Of a DNA stretch of 55,109 nucleotides, positions 15,053-23,772 are shown piece by piece. The stretch comes from CAZCEC01 sp964497615 (lineage in GTDB: Bacteria; Chloroflexota; Anaerolineae; Anaerolineales; UBA6663), in assembly GCA_964497615.1 (NCBI GenBank), contig CAZCEC010000041.1, positions 1 through 55,109 of the forward strand. Direction: 5' to 3'. The notes beneath the pieces were generated by a model. The model was given only the letters and a program-made list of their open reading frames with translations. It ran no database searches and was not told where the DNA came from. How positions within the stretch are numbered: the stretch's first letter is position 1; each line of letters starts with the position of its first letter. A program made the position numbers and the translations under genes.

Positions 15053-17800
15053 CTAAATCAGGCCCAGTTCCGTGGCTCGCGTAACAGCCGCCCGGCGGCT
15101 GTTGACGTTGAGCTTGCTGTAGATGCGCTTGGTATGGGTGCGCAGGGTACTCAGAGCGATCACGAGCTCCCGTGCAATCTCCGGCCCGGACAGATCGGCC
15201 TTGAACAGGCGGAGCACTTCGAGCTCACGCTGGCTCAGCGGCTCGATCAGGGCCTGCGCGGCGGCAGCCTTGGGCGGCGCAGGCTCGCCAGCGCTCGAGA
15301 GCGGCTCGGGCTCAATGGCGGCCAGGAGTTGGCGGACAAATCCTGGCAGGCGGCCCCGCGCAGCCGCTTCGCGCAGGAGCCGCGCCATGGGCGGTCCTTC
15401 GTCCACAAACAGGCGGACAAAGCCCTCTGGCTCTGCCAGCTTGAGAGCGCGCTCCAGGGGCACCAGCGCTGCCGCGAAGTCGCCTTGCGCCTGGTGGGCG
15501 AGCGCTTGCAGCATCAGCGCTTCAATGACGCTCCCGGTTCGGCCGCCCGCTTCCGCGGCTGGCAGGAGACGCCCGAGCAGCCGCTGGGCCGCGTCCAACG
15601 ACTCGTTGTCGTGGTTAGCCTGATATTGGGCCAGGAGCACCCGCGCCAGGGTGAAGTGCTCGAACTCGCGCAGGTAGCTGAGGTCATCGTCAGCCGATAG
15701 GTCTTGCTCCTGAACCCAGCGCTGCGCTTCCCCCAACCGGCCCTGACTAACCCGCAGCCTGGTTTTCAAGGCCGCGACGGGACGCACATTCGGTAAGAAA
15801 TCACCAACGTACAAGCGTTCAGCTTCTTCGAGCAAGGCGACTGCGCCGTCGAGATCGCCCGGCACGGCTTGCAGGCGCGCCAGGGCCACGCGCCGCCGGT
15901 AGGGGTTCTGCGGCAGACCCATGTGGTCACCCAAGGCCTCGGCCCGTTGCAGGAATTGAGCAGCACTATCCAAATCGTTTAGCTCGCGGTGGACCTCGCT
16001 CAGGCCCACATACATGTCGGCGGTGCCTCGCAAGGCGGGCAGGCCCAGCCCAGGCGCCAGTTCCAGCGCCTGTTCAAAGGTGCGCCGGGCCTGATGCAGG
16101 CAACCCTGCGCAAGCTGCATATCCGCCAGCGCCAGCGCACAGCCGAGCACGTCCGAGAAGTGCCCGGCGCGCCGCAAGTGGGCCATGCTCTCGATATATG
16201 CCTGCTGGGCCGCCTCCAAGTCTCCATTGCGCCAGGCGGCCAGGCCCAGCAGCGCGGTGGCGGCGCCGCGCGCCAGGTGGTCGTCATCTGCGACCAACTC
16301 GAGCGCCCGGCGCGCGTGATTGATGGTGCCGGTCAAGTCCCCAGATACCAGGGCGAGGCCAGCCCGGTGTACCGCGATCGAGCCCGGCAGGCGGCGCCAC
16401 TCTGCCTCGTCCATCACGATCCTTTGGGCCGGCTGGTCCTGGGGTTGGTTGGCCTCACCGGCCGCTTGATGGAGCCATTGTTCGGCCGCCTCGAGGCGGG
16501 CTTCGACGCCTTCGAGCTCGCCGCTTTGCAGCAACACTGCGGCGAAGTGACCACTTAGCACCGGCCGGCGGCGGAACACTTCGCCGGGCAGGGCCCGGAA
16601 CCAACCCAGCAGCATGGCCTCTTGTCGGTCCCGGCGCGTGGCTGGCACCGCCAGTTCGATCAGGTCCGCGGCTCGCTCGTAGTCCTGGCCAGCCAACGAG
16701 TGCCGAATGGCGTCGGCCGGCGAGCCGTTCTGCTCGTGCCAGGCGCTGGCCCGCCGATGGAGGGCGGGCACCTGATCGGGCTGTTCCTCCCGCAGATGCG
16801 CCTGGAGCACACCGGCAAACAAGTGGTGATAGCGGTACCAGTGCCGCCGGTCATCCAGCGGAGTCACCAGAAAGTTGCCGCGCTCCAAAGATTGGAGCTG
16901 CGCGGTCCCATTGCCCTGGCCGGTGACGGCGTCGCACAGCGGGCCGCTCAGCCGGTCGAGAATGGAGGTCTGGAGCAGGAAGCGGCGGACATGCTCGGGC
17001 TGGCGCGTCAGGACCTCTTCCACCAGATAGTCGGCGATGTACCGGTGATCGCCGGCCAGGGCCTGGATGAACTTAGAAATATCCTGACGGCCCTGCATGG
17101 ACAGCGCCGCCAATTGCAGGCCGGCAATCCAGCCTTCAGTGCGGTCTTCCAGGGCAGCCAGGTCGGGCGCCGAGACGACGAGGCCCATCACCTGGCTCAG
17201 GAATTCGGCCGCTTCCGCGAATGAAAAGCGCAGATCAGCCGCACGCAGTTCGGTGAGCTGGCCCCGGGCGCGATAGCGGGCCAGGGGGAGCGGGGGATCT
17301 TCGCGGGTGGTGATCACTACGTGCAGCTGCGGCGGCAGGTGCTCGAGCAGAAAGGTGAGTGCCTGGTGTACGGCCCGGGCCTCAATTGCGTGGTAGTCGT
17401 CCAGGACCAGAACCAGGGGGGTGGACTGCGCAGTGATCTCATTGAGCAGGGCGGTCAGGACGACTTCGGGGGGCGGCGGCTGCGGGGATTGAAGCATAGC
17501 CGCCACCTCCTCGCCGATATTCGCCGCAATGCTCCGCACCGCCGCGACGAGGTAAGTCAGAAAGCGGACGGGGTCACTGTCTCCGTCGTCCAGCGACAGC
17601 CAGGCGGTTGGCCGCCCCAGGCAACTGATCCACTCACTCACCAGCGTGGTTTTGCCGAAGCCCGCCGGCGCCGAAATCAGAGTCAGTCTGCGGCCCGCAG
17701 CCAGCCCCAGGCCCAGCCGCTCGGTCAGGTGCCGGCGCAGCACCGCCTTGGGCCGCGGCGGGGGCGCGTAGAGCTTGGTGGCCAGGATCGGGGTCGCCAT
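15053..17800 (-). CDS. MalT-like LuxR-family ATP-dependent transcriptional regulator 1
   Basis: A protein of 915 residues. The N-terminal STAND NTPase has Walker A 'APAGFGKTT' (44-52), 'AWLSLDDGDSDPVRFLTYL', 'LVLVLDDYHAI' (Walker B) and 'TREDPPLPLARYRARGQLTELRAADLRFS'. A winged-helix and arm region follows, then a long TPR superhelix (about 450-830), as in MalT's sensor. The C-terminal LuxR helix-turn-helix is 'LSQRELEVLRLFKADLSGPEIAREL' and 'LRTHTKRIYSKLNVNSRRAAV' (about 850-912). Proteins of this type bind an inducer and ATP, oligomerise and activate promoters. A paralogue lies at 20894-23638, and both lie among promoters sharing one operator. The -10 box sits 6 bases before the ATG, implying a leaderless mRNA. 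Confidence 0.9.
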   Translation of the reverse strand: MATPILATKLYAPPPRPKAVLRRHLTERLGLGLAAGRRLTLISAPAGFGKTTLVSEWISCLGRPTAWLSLDDGDSDPVRFLTYLVAAVRSIAANIGEEVAAMLQSPQPPPPEVVLTALLNEITAQSTPLVLVLDDYHAIEARAVHQALTFLLEHLPPQLHVVITTREDPPLPLARYRARGQLTELRAADLRFSFAEAAEFLSQVMGLVVSAPDLAALEDRTEGWIAGLQLAALSMQGRQDISKFIQALAGDHRYIADYLVEEVLTRQPEHVRRFLLQTSILDRLSGPLCDAVTGQGNGTAQLQSLERGNFLVTPLDDRRHWYRYHHLFAGVLQAHLREEQPDQVPALHRRASAWHEQNGSPADAIRHSLAGQDYERAADLIELAVPATRRDRQEAMLLGWFRALPGEVFRRRPVLSGHFAAVLLQSGELEGVEARLEAAEQWLHQAAGEANQPQDQPAQRIVMDEAEWRRLPGSIAVHRAGLALVSGDLTGTINHARRALELVADDDHLARGAATALLGLAAWRNGDLEAAQQAYIESMAHLRRAGHFSDVLGCALALADMQLAQGCLHQARRTFEQALELAPGLGLPALRGTADMYVGLSEVHRELNDLDSAAQFLQRAEALGDHMGLPQNPYRRRVALARLQAVPGDLDGAVALLEEAERLYVGDFLPNVRPVAALKTRLRVSQGRLGEAQRWVQEQDLSADDDLSYLREFEHFTLARVLLAQYQANHDNESLDAAQRLLGRLLPAAEAGGRTGSVIEALMLQALAHQAQGDFAAALVPLERALKLAEPEGFVRLFVDEGPPMARLLREAAARGRLPGFVRQLLAAIEPEPLSSAGEPAPPKAAAAQALIEPLSQRELEVLRLFKADLSGPEIARELVIALSTLRTHTKRIYSKLNVNSRRAAVTRATELGLI

Positions 17801-17806
17801 GCCGCC

Positions 17807-17812
17807 ATTATA
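17807..17812 (-). promoter_or_regulatory. -10 box of MalT-like regulator 1, leaderless geometry
   Basis: A perfect TATAAT on the minus strand ends six bases before the ATG at 17800, which places the transcription start on or next to the initiation codon. No -35 consensus is seen at 17 bp (GCCTTC). Regulator 2 has the same spacing. Confidence 0.55.
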
Positions 17813-17857
17813 GGCGACCGGGCCACCCCGAAGGCTGCAAAAGGGATTACCCTGGGC

Positions 17858-18835
17858 TTAAGCCGCGACGCCGATGGTGACCTTGCCGCGGGCGTGTCCG
17901 GCCTCGAGATAGCGAAAGGCTTCTGGAAGCTCCTCGAGGGGGTAGCACCGGTCGATGACGGGCCTAACCTGGCCCGCTTCGATCAGGCCGGCCACGTAAG
18001 CCAGGTCTTCCGAGCTGGGTTTTGTCTCCAGCGCCGCTAGCTTGACGCCGCCGGACTTCGACAGCCGAGGCCCGAACAGCGCCGTCTGAAAGAGCTGGGC
18101 CAGGGTGCCGCCGGCCATGACAAAGGCCCCACCGGGGCGCAAGGCGCGCGCGTAGTCCGCAATCGGGCGGCTGCCATTTACGGCCAGGATCAGGTCATAG
18201 CGGCCTTCAGCCCCGGCCAGCGGATCCTCACGGGTGTAGTCAATCACGTGGTCGGCGCCCAGCGAGCGGGCCAGCTCCACGTTCCGGGTGCTGACCACCG
18301 CGGTGACCTCCGCCCCGAGCGCCTTGGCGATTTGCACCGCAAAGGTGCCCACGCCGCCGGAAGCGCCGTTGATCAGCACCTTTTGCCCCGGCTTGACCGG
18401 CCCGAAGTGGCGCAGGCCGCGCAGGGCTGTGACGGCTGCCATCGGCACTGCCGCCGCCTGCTGGAACGTCAGGTTGGCGGGCTTCCGCACCAGGAGCCTC
18501 TCCGGCACCGCCACGTATTCAGCGAAGGCGCCGCCGCGCAGGTCGAACAGATTCCCGAACACTTCATCGCCGGGCTGGAACTGCTTGACGGCGCGGCCAG
18601 CCGCTTCCACCGTCCCGGCAACGTCAAAGCCCAGGATCTTATTGCGCGGCTTGAGCAGGCCCACGTCCAGGCGGGCCAGGAACGGGTCGGCGCGCAGCAT
18701 GCGCCAGTCCGCGGCATTGACGGACGCCGCCCGGACCCGGAGCAGCACTTCGTCATCCTTGGGCGCTGGCGGCGCGATCTCGGCAAACTTCAATACCTCG
18801 GGCGAACCGTACGTGTGACGCAGCATAGCCTTCAT
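17858..18835 (-). CDS. Zinc-independent NAD(P)-dependent alcohol dehydrogenase/quinone oxidoreductase (MDR family)
   Basis: A protein of 325 residues from ATG 18835. AAGGAG, overlapping the stop of the preceding gene, supports this start over an ATG 18 bp upstream. 'GFDVAGTVEAAG' near 80, 'GDEVFGNLFDLRGGAFAEYVAVP' near 100 and the Rossmann motif 'INGASGGVGTFAVQIAKALGA' near 145 mark the medium-chain dehydrogenase fold. No structural or catalytic zinc cysteines are present, so it belongs with NADPH quinone-oxidoreductase-like members. It ends 'YLEAGHARGKVTIGV', typical of the group. It is the third gene of a DUF2306/small-protein/MDR operon driven by the shared module at 19863-19907. The substrate is unknown. 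Confidence 0.88.
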   Translation of the reverse strand: MKAMLRHTYGSPEVLKFAEIAPPAPKDDEVLLRVRAASVNAADWRMLRADPFLARLDVGLLKPRNKILGFDVAGTVEAAGRAVKQFQPGDEVFGNLFDLRGGAFAEYVAVPERLLVRKPANLTFQQAAAVPMAAVTALRGLRHFGPVKPGQKVLINGASGGVGTFAVQIAKALGAEVTAVVSTRNVELARSLGADHVIDYTREDPLAGAEGRYDLILAVNGSRPIADYARALRPGGAFVMAGGTLAQLFQTALFGPRLSKSGGVKLAALETKPSSEDLAYVAGLIEAGQVRPVIDRCYPLEELPEAFRYLEAGHARGKVTIGVAA

Positions 18836-18839
18836 GGTC

Positions 18840-19094
18840 TTACTCCTTTTCATCTGGCAGAATGGACTGAACGGATACGATCGGCAGACCCAGGTCTCTG
18901 ATTCTGGTGAGCACGCCGTGCAGGGCGGCCTGGTCGGCCAGCGGGCCTTCGAGCAAGGTGGTACCGGCGCTTTCGCGGGTCAGGGTCAGGCCGTCAAACC
19001 AGTCGGCCCAGCGCTGATCCAGGTGTCCCTTGACGCGGATCGCATAGCGTCGCGGTTGGCCGGTTTCCGGCAGGGAGGTGTGTTTTTCGCTCAT
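18840..19094 (-). CDS. Small conserved-type protein of unknown function
   Basis: A protein of 84 residues. Its ATG overlaps the stop of the DUF2306 gene (ATGA), and its stop is 4 bp before the MDR start. The central 'YAIRVKGHLDQRWADWFDGL' followed by 'TTLLEGPLADQAALHGVLTRIRDLG' looks like a compact alpha/beta single-domain protein. The pattern is common for small proteins encoded with oxidoreductases in Chloroflexota and Actinobacteria. There is no signal peptide, membrane segment or catalytic motif. Tight coupling suggests it acts together with its neighbours; function is unknown. Confidence 0.75.
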   Translation of the reverse strand: MSEKHTSLPETGQPRRYAIRVKGHLDQRWADWFDGLTLTRESAGTTLLEGPLADQAALHGVLTRIRDLGLPIVSVQSILPDEKE

Positions 19095-19807
19095 GGTGCG
19101 GCTCCTTCAGGCGGCGCTCCGGCGCGGCGGGCCGCCGCGGCCAAGGCTGTGCGGGCGCGGTGGGCGGGCAGCCGCCGGATGGCCCACTCGGCAATAATCA
19201 CGTTGATCACCCAGCCGGCCGCTAGGTACAGGGCCATGCTCAGCTCGGTGCGCTCGCTCACCATGAAGCTCTCGACCATGCCGGTAAACGCTTGCGTGCC
19301 CGCACCCAACCCGATGGCGTAGGCGCGCATCATCCAGGCGCGGTGCCCCAGGATGTCCCGGCGGCGGACAATGGCTTCAAAGCCGAGGACGATCGACACA
19401 ACCATGCCGGACCCAAACACCAGGCGCACGCCAAACACGAGCGCACTGGTGCGGGGATAGAACAGGGTCATCCACAGCCCTGAGAGCCCCACCAGCAGCC
19501 CGAAGGCCACCAACACTCGTCCGGCTATGCGGTGCCAGCCAAAGGCGCGCTTCCGATAGCCAGTGAGGAACTGGAACGCGCCCACCAGCGCATAGACGGC
19601 GGCACCGACGATGTGGATCACCACCGGCCAGGGCGCCGCGAAGAAGCGCGCGTTGGCCGGCGTGATCTCGGCGCCGCTGGCCAGTTGGTTCAGGCGGAAG
19701 GCACCGCCGGCCATCGGAATGGCGCTGAGCAGAAGCAATCCGGCGGCGATGAGCCAGGCTGCCGACTTGGGTTTCAGGTGGGCTTTGGTGGTCACTTTTG
19801 CGGTCAT
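19091..19807 (-). CDS. DUF2306 family membrane protein
   Basis: A protein of 238 residues with GAGGAG seven bases before the ATG at 19807. About seven membrane helices and conserved histidines are seen: 'WPVVIHIVGAAVYALVGAFQF', 'KRAFGWHRIAGRV', 'VRRRDILGHRAWMMRAYAIGLGAGTQ'. The H-x-x-x-G and HRAWMMR blocks are the DUF2306 signature; related heme-binding or reductase-like membrane folds have been proposed for the family. It is the first gene of the three-gene operon under shared module site 2. The role is unproven. Confidence 0.85.
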   Translation of the reverse strand: MTAKVTTKAHLKPKSAAWLIAAGLLLLSAIPMAGGAFRLNQLASGAEITPANARFFAAPWPVVIHIVGAAVYALVGAFQFLTGYRKRAFGWHRIAGRVLVAFGLLVGLSGLWMTLFYPRTSALVFGVRLVFGSGMVVSIVLGFEAIVRRRDILGHRAWMMRAYAIGLGAGTQAFTGMVESFMVSERTELSMALYLAAGWVINVIIAEWAIRRLPAHRARTALAAAARRAGAPPEGAAP

Positions 19808-19862
19808 GTTCAGCTCCTCGTTGGACCTGCGCTGCGCTGGCTGCGTTTCCCAGCGCAGTCCT

Positions 19863-19907
19863 AAGATAGCGGGCCACGGGGTGAGGCGTCGTCACCACAT
19901 GTAGTGA
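19863..19907 (-). promoter_or_regulatory. Shared promoter/operator module, site 2
   Basis: On the plus strand: AAGATA (19863-19868, minus -10 TATCTT), 11 bp, GGTGA (19880-19884), 7 bp, TCACC (19892-19896), 6 bp, AGTGA (19903-19907). Spacing is identical to sites 1 and 3. The inner pair forms a 16-bp near-palindrome, TCACCACATGTAGTGA. It lies 56-100 bp before the DUF2306 start at 19807 and so should govern the DUF2306/small-protein/MDR operon. Confidence 0.72.
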
Positions 19908-19998
19908 TTCGTGTGGGGATAAATGACGATCCCCTTCGTGGGCCTGAAGCGGCAGGCGGCCACCTGGGCCGCCTGCCGAATTCCACGCTGGCGAGGTA

Positions 19999-20688
19999 CT
20001 ACTTCGCGCCGGCCCGGCGGAGTTGGGTGCTGGCGCTGCCCGGCGCCGCCTGGGCAGCCTCCTGGCGCCGCTCCGACCAGAGCGCATAGCCCAGCCAGGC
20101 AATCGCGAAGGCTACCGGCACCGCCGCAAACCGCTGGATGGCGTGCGGGAGCAGCGCCGCCGCCGGGGTCACCGCCGCCGCGACGGCCAGCAAGCCGCCC
20201 GCCCAGCGCGGCAGCACACGGGCGCGCAGGGTTGCGATGCCAAACAGCACGCCACCGAGCATGTATAGGAGGCCGACCACGCCATAGACCGCCGGGAGGG
20301 CGCCAATGTTCATTTCGCCCGGAACGCCATTGACGATTCCCAGGAAGCTATCAACGAACTGCGGCGCCGGAGCAGCCAGCACCGGCAAGATGAAGGTTTC
20401 GGCGAAGACAAAGGCCGTCTGCAGGGCCCACGATACGCTCAAGGCGAGAAAGCCAGCCAGGCCCAGCCAACCCGCCTCTTTCACCTGGCGGGCATAGAGG
20501 CCCGCAATGCCCGCCAGGAAGAGCAGGCACATCGCCAGTTTGAAGGGCATGATGACGGCCCAGGCGGCCGTTGTGACCGACGACAGAAAGTCAGGCGGAT
20601 GGATCGGCTGGATGCCTGCGAAAATGGCCCCGGCCGCGACAGCGGACAGGCCGGCCCAGCGGATGAGGTTCGACGCGGTTGGCTTCAT
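19999..20688 (-). CDS. DUF4386-like seven-helix membrane protein (paralogue B)
   Basis: A protein of 229 residues from ATG 20688, with AAGGAG nine bases upstream. Hydrophobic helices run through the protein. Shared blocks with paralogue A (14156-14839) include 'LIRWAGL', 'GLYARQVKEAGWLGL', 'LFGIATLRARVLPRWA' and 'AWLGYALWSERR'. Its promoter has the perfect-arm version of the shared module. It lies between MalT-like regulator 2 and the DUF2306 operon on the same strand but has its own promoter. Function is unknown; common regulation with paralogue A is inferred from the module. Confidence 0.75.
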   Translation of the reverse strand: MKPTASNLIRWAGLSAVAAGAIFAGIQPIHPPDFLSSVTTAAWAVIMPFKLAMCLLFLAGIAGLYARQVKEAGWLGLAGFLALSVSWALQTAFVFAETFILPVLAAPAPQFVDSFLGIVNGVPGEMNIGALPAVYGVVGLLYMLGGVLFGIATLRARVLPRWAGGLLAVAAAVTPAAALLPHAIQRFAAVPVAFAIAWLGYALWSERRQEAAQAAPGSASTQLRRAGAK

Positions 20689-20736
20689 GGTGGTCTCCTT
20701 GGATAAAGGTGGCCGCCGAACCGCGACCACGCAGTC

Positions 20737-20782
20737 AAGATAGCGGGGCCCATGGTGAGGCGTCATCACCATCTTTGGTGAT
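20737..20782 (-). promoter_or_regulatory. Shared promoter/operator module, site 3
   Basis: On the plus strand: AAGATA (20737-20742, minus -10 TATCTT), 11 bp, GGTGA (20754-20758), 7 bp, TCACC (20766-20770), 6 bp, GGTGA (20777-20781). The inner pair is a perfect 7-bp inverted repeat, ATCACCA/TGGTGAT with a 4-bp spacer. If TATCTT is -12 to -7, the half-sites centre near -26, -38 and -49. The middle one is where MalT boxes sit in activator-dependent promoters. It serves the gene starting at 20688. Confidence 0.75.
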
Positions 20783-20893
20783 TGCGGCCGGGCGGGGTGG
20801 GGCCGGATCGGCGGGCGGCCGCCAGCGAATCAAAAAGGCCCTGGCGAATGGCCGCGCCACCCGCCAGGGCTCTACAAGGTGCTAGCCGGCGCG

Positions 20894-23638
20894 TTACTTT
20901 AAGTGCAACTCTTCCGCGCGGCGGACTGCCGCCCGGCGGCTGCTCACGCCCAGCTTACTGTAGATGTTCTTGGTGTGGGTTTGGAAGGTGTTCAGCGACA
21001 CCATCAACTGGCGCGCAATCTCTGGCCCGCTCAACTCGGTGCGAAGAAGCCGCAGCACCTCAAGCTCGCGCTCGCTCAAAGGCTCCGGGAGCGGGTGCGG
21101 GGCGGGCGCTGGGCGTGTGATGGCTGGCGGCGGGACCGTTTGCCCGAAGGCGGCGATCAGCCGTCGAGCGTAGTTCGGCGCGATTCCGCCCTGCACGGCT
21201 GCTTGCAGCAGCGCCGCCATCGGCTGGCCTTCATCCACAAACAACCGGAGGTAGCCTTCGGGCTCGGCCTGGGTCAGCGCCGGCTCCAACGCTACCAACG
21301 CCTCCGCAAGCTGTCCTTGCGCCGCGTGCGCCAGTGCCATGGCCATCCGAATTTCGATCACGCTGCCCGTCCGGCCGCCTGACTCGGCGGCCGCCAGCAG
21401 ACGCCCGAGTAGCTTCTGTGCCTCAGGCAACGGGGTGGCTGTCTGGCCAGCCTTGTGCTCAGCGATGAGCAGCCGCACCAGGGTCAGGTGCTCAAACTCG
21501 CGCAGGTAGCTCAGATCGCCCTGGGCGCTCTCGGCAACGCTCTGCGCCCGGGCCCAAGCACGGGCCTCGGCCAGCCGGCCTTGCGCCACCCAGAGCCGGG
21601 CCTTCAGCGCTGCAATTGGCCGCACCTCCGGGTAGAAGCCCCGCAGATACAGGCGCTCGGCCTCACCCAACCGGTCGAGCGCGCCGTCCAGGTCGCCCTG
21701 GGCTGCCTGGAGGCGCGCCATGGCGACGTGCCAGCGATATCGGTTCGCCGATAGCGAAGCGCGGTCGCCCAGCGCACGGGCTCTCGCCAGATGCTGTTCG
21801 GCTGCGTCCAGCTCGTTGCGCTCGAGCTGCAGTTCGCTCAGGGCCACGAGCAGGTCGGCCGTACCTGGCAGTGCCGGCTCCCCCTGGGCGACCGCCAACT
21901 GCCACGCCTGCTCGAGAGTACGGCGTGCCTCGTGGAGGCGTCCTTGCGCGCCGTGCATATCGGCCAGGACCACGGCGCCGCTAATGACATCGGCGAGGTT
22001 GCCGGCCAGCTTCAGACTGTCCATGGCTTCGGCAAAGGTCCGCGGCGCGGCCTCGAGATCCCCGCTGGCCCAGAGGGCCAGTCCCAGGAACCCCGCGGCC
22101 CCGCCGTGCCCGAGATGGTCGCCCGGCTGCAAATGGTCGAGGGCGCGCCGGGCCTGGACGATGGTGCCGTTGACATCGCCCCGGGCCTGGGCCAGCGCCG
22201 CCCGGTAAATGGCAATCTGCGATGGCAGCTTGCGAAACTCCTCTTCGTTTGCGACCACCGGCTGGCCCGCCGCGGTTTCCGTTTGTTCAGACGCCGCGGC
22301 CGTGGTCTCGAGCCAACGTTCGGCGTCCCGCAAGCGCGCCTCAACGCGTTCCAGTTCGCCCCCAATGAGCTGTGCCCCGGCAAAGTACACACTGAGCACG
22401 GGCCGGCGCCGGACCAGGTCGTCCGGCAGCGCCTTCTGCCAGGTCCGCAGCACCGCATCCTCCCAGCTGCGGGCCACGGCCGGCCAAGCCAACTCGACCA
22501 GGTTTGCCGCCTGCTCGAAATCCCCGGCGGCCAGCGCGTGCCGGACTGCCTCCACGGGGAGTTCGTGCTGGGCGTACCACGCGCTGGCGCGCCGGTGCAG
22601 GGCGGGCAAGGGATCGGGCCGCGCCTCCCGCAGGCGCGCCTGGAGCACGTCGGCGAACAGATGATGGTAGCGATACCATTGGCGCTGGTCATCCAGCGGC
22701 ACGACGAACAAATTGGCGCGCTCCAGCGCCTGTAGTTGCCCGCTGCCATCCGTTTGCCCGGTGACAGCCTCGCACAGGGGACCGCATAGCCGGTCAAGGA
22801 TAGAAGTTTGCAGCAAGAAGCCCCGGACATGCTCGGGCTGGCGCGTCAGGACCTCTTCCACCAGATAGTCGATGATGTAGCGATGGCTGCCGGTGAACGC
22901 CCTTATGAAGGGGGAGATATCTTTGCGCCCCTGCATGGACAGGGCCGCCATTTGCAGGCCGGCGATCCAGCCCTCGGTGCGGTTTTCCAGGGCGGCGATG
23001 TCGTCCGCCGCAAGGCGCAAGCCCATCACCTGGTTGAGAAAGGCGGCCGCTTCGCCGGGCGCGAAGCGCAGGTCGGCGGCGCGCAGTTCGGTCAGCTCGC
23101 CCCGCGCCCGCAGGCGGGCCAGCGGCAGCGGCGGGTCGGCGCGGCTGGCAAAGACCAGATGCATTTGGCGCGGCAGGTGGTCGAGCAGGAAGGTCAGCGC
23201 TGCGTGGATGGACCGGTGCTCGATCAGATGATAGTCGTCGAGCACGATGACGCTGGGCTGAACGGTCCCGGCGACCTCGTTGATGAGTGTGGCCAGCGTG
23301 ACGTCGGTGGGCGGCGGCTGGCGGGCTTGCAGTAAGCTGAGCGCTTCTGAACCGAGGCCCGGCTCGATGGTTTGCAGGGCAGCGATGAAATACGCCAGAA
23401 AGCGCGCCGGGTCGTTGTCGTCTTCATCGAGGGAAAGCCAGGCCACCGGCCGTTGGGTGGTAGACAGCCATTCACTCAACAGGGTGGTTTTGCCGAAGCC
23501 AGCGGGGGCGGCGACGAGGGTCAGCTTGCGTCCGGCGCGGAGACCTTCATCAAGCCGCTCGCTCAGCCGGGGGCGAGGGACGAGCTGGGGCCGGGGCGGG
23601 GGGATGTAAAGCTTGGTGGCCAGAATGGGTGTTGCCAT
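20894..23638 (-). CDS. MalT-like LuxR-family ATP-dependent transcriptional regulator 2
   Basis: A protein of 914 residues from ATG 23638. The frame is open further upstream, but those residues lack protein character and would run into the neighbouring gene. Its first residues, 'MATPILATKLY', are identical to regulator 1. Walker A 'APAGFGKTT', 'AWLSLDEDDNDPARFLAYF', 'VIVLDDYHLIEH', a long TPR region and a C-terminal LuxR helix-turn-helix ('LSERELEVLRLLRTELSGPEIARQL', 'FQTHTKNIYSKLGVSSRRAAV') follow. The two regulators are full-length paralogues sharing the recognition-helix pattern, so overlapping operators are plausible. Its TATAAT lies six bases before the ATG, as for regulator 1. Confidence 0.9.
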   Translation of the reverse strand: MATPILATKLYIPPPRPQLVPRPRLSERLDEGLRAGRKLTLVAAPAGFGKTTLLSEWLSTTQRPVAWLSLDEDDNDPARFLAYFIAALQTIEPGLGSEALSLLQARQPPPTDVTLATLINEVAGTVQPSVIVLDDYHLIEHRSIHAALTFLLDHLPRQMHLVFASRADPPLPLARLRARGELTELRAADLRFAPGEAAAFLNQVMGLRLAADDIAALENRTEGWIAGLQMAALSMQGRKDISPFIRAFTGSHRYIIDYLVEEVLTRQPEHVRGFLLQTSILDRLCGPLCEAVTGQTDGSGQLQALERANLFVVPLDDQRQWYRYHHLFADVLQARLREARPDPLPALHRRASAWYAQHELPVEAVRHALAAGDFEQAANLVELAWPAVARSWEDAVLRTWQKALPDDLVRRRPVLSVYFAGAQLIGGELERVEARLRDAERWLETTAAASEQTETAAGQPVVANEEEFRKLPSQIAIYRAALAQARGDVNGTIVQARRALDHLQPGDHLGHGGAAGFLGLALWASGDLEAAPRTFAEAMDSLKLAGNLADVISGAVVLADMHGAQGRLHEARRTLEQAWQLAVAQGEPALPGTADLLVALSELQLERNELDAAEQHLARARALGDRASLSANRYRWHVAMARLQAAQGDLDGALDRLGEAERLYLRGFYPEVRPIAALKARLWVAQGRLAEARAWARAQSVAESAQGDLSYLREFEHLTLVRLLIAEHKAGQTATPLPEAQKLLGRLLAAAESGGRTGSVIEIRMAMALAHAAQGQLAEALVALEPALTQAEPEGYLRLFVDEGQPMAALLQAAVQGGIAPNYARRLIAAFGQTVPPPAITRPAPAPHPLPEPLSERELEVLRLLRTELSGPEIARQLMVSLNTFQTHTKNIYSKLGVSSRRAAVRRAEELHLK

Positions 23639-23644
23639 AACTCT

Positions 23645-23650
23645 ATTATA
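23645..23650 (-). promoter_or_regulatory. -10 box of MalT-like regulator 2, leaderless geometry
   Basis: TATAAT on the minus strand, six bases from the ATG at 23638, predicts a transcript starting at the initiation codon. No clear -35 is present (CAAGAT at 17 bp). Confidence 0.55.
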
Positions 23651-23772
23651 TGGCGTACCGCCCCCGAATCTTGCTCCTGACCTACTCCCGATCCATGCCA
23701 TCCTTTCGACGGCTCCGCTGGGCAGCCGGCGCGGCGTGGCCGGCTGCCCAGTGAAGATTGTGCACCGCCGGG

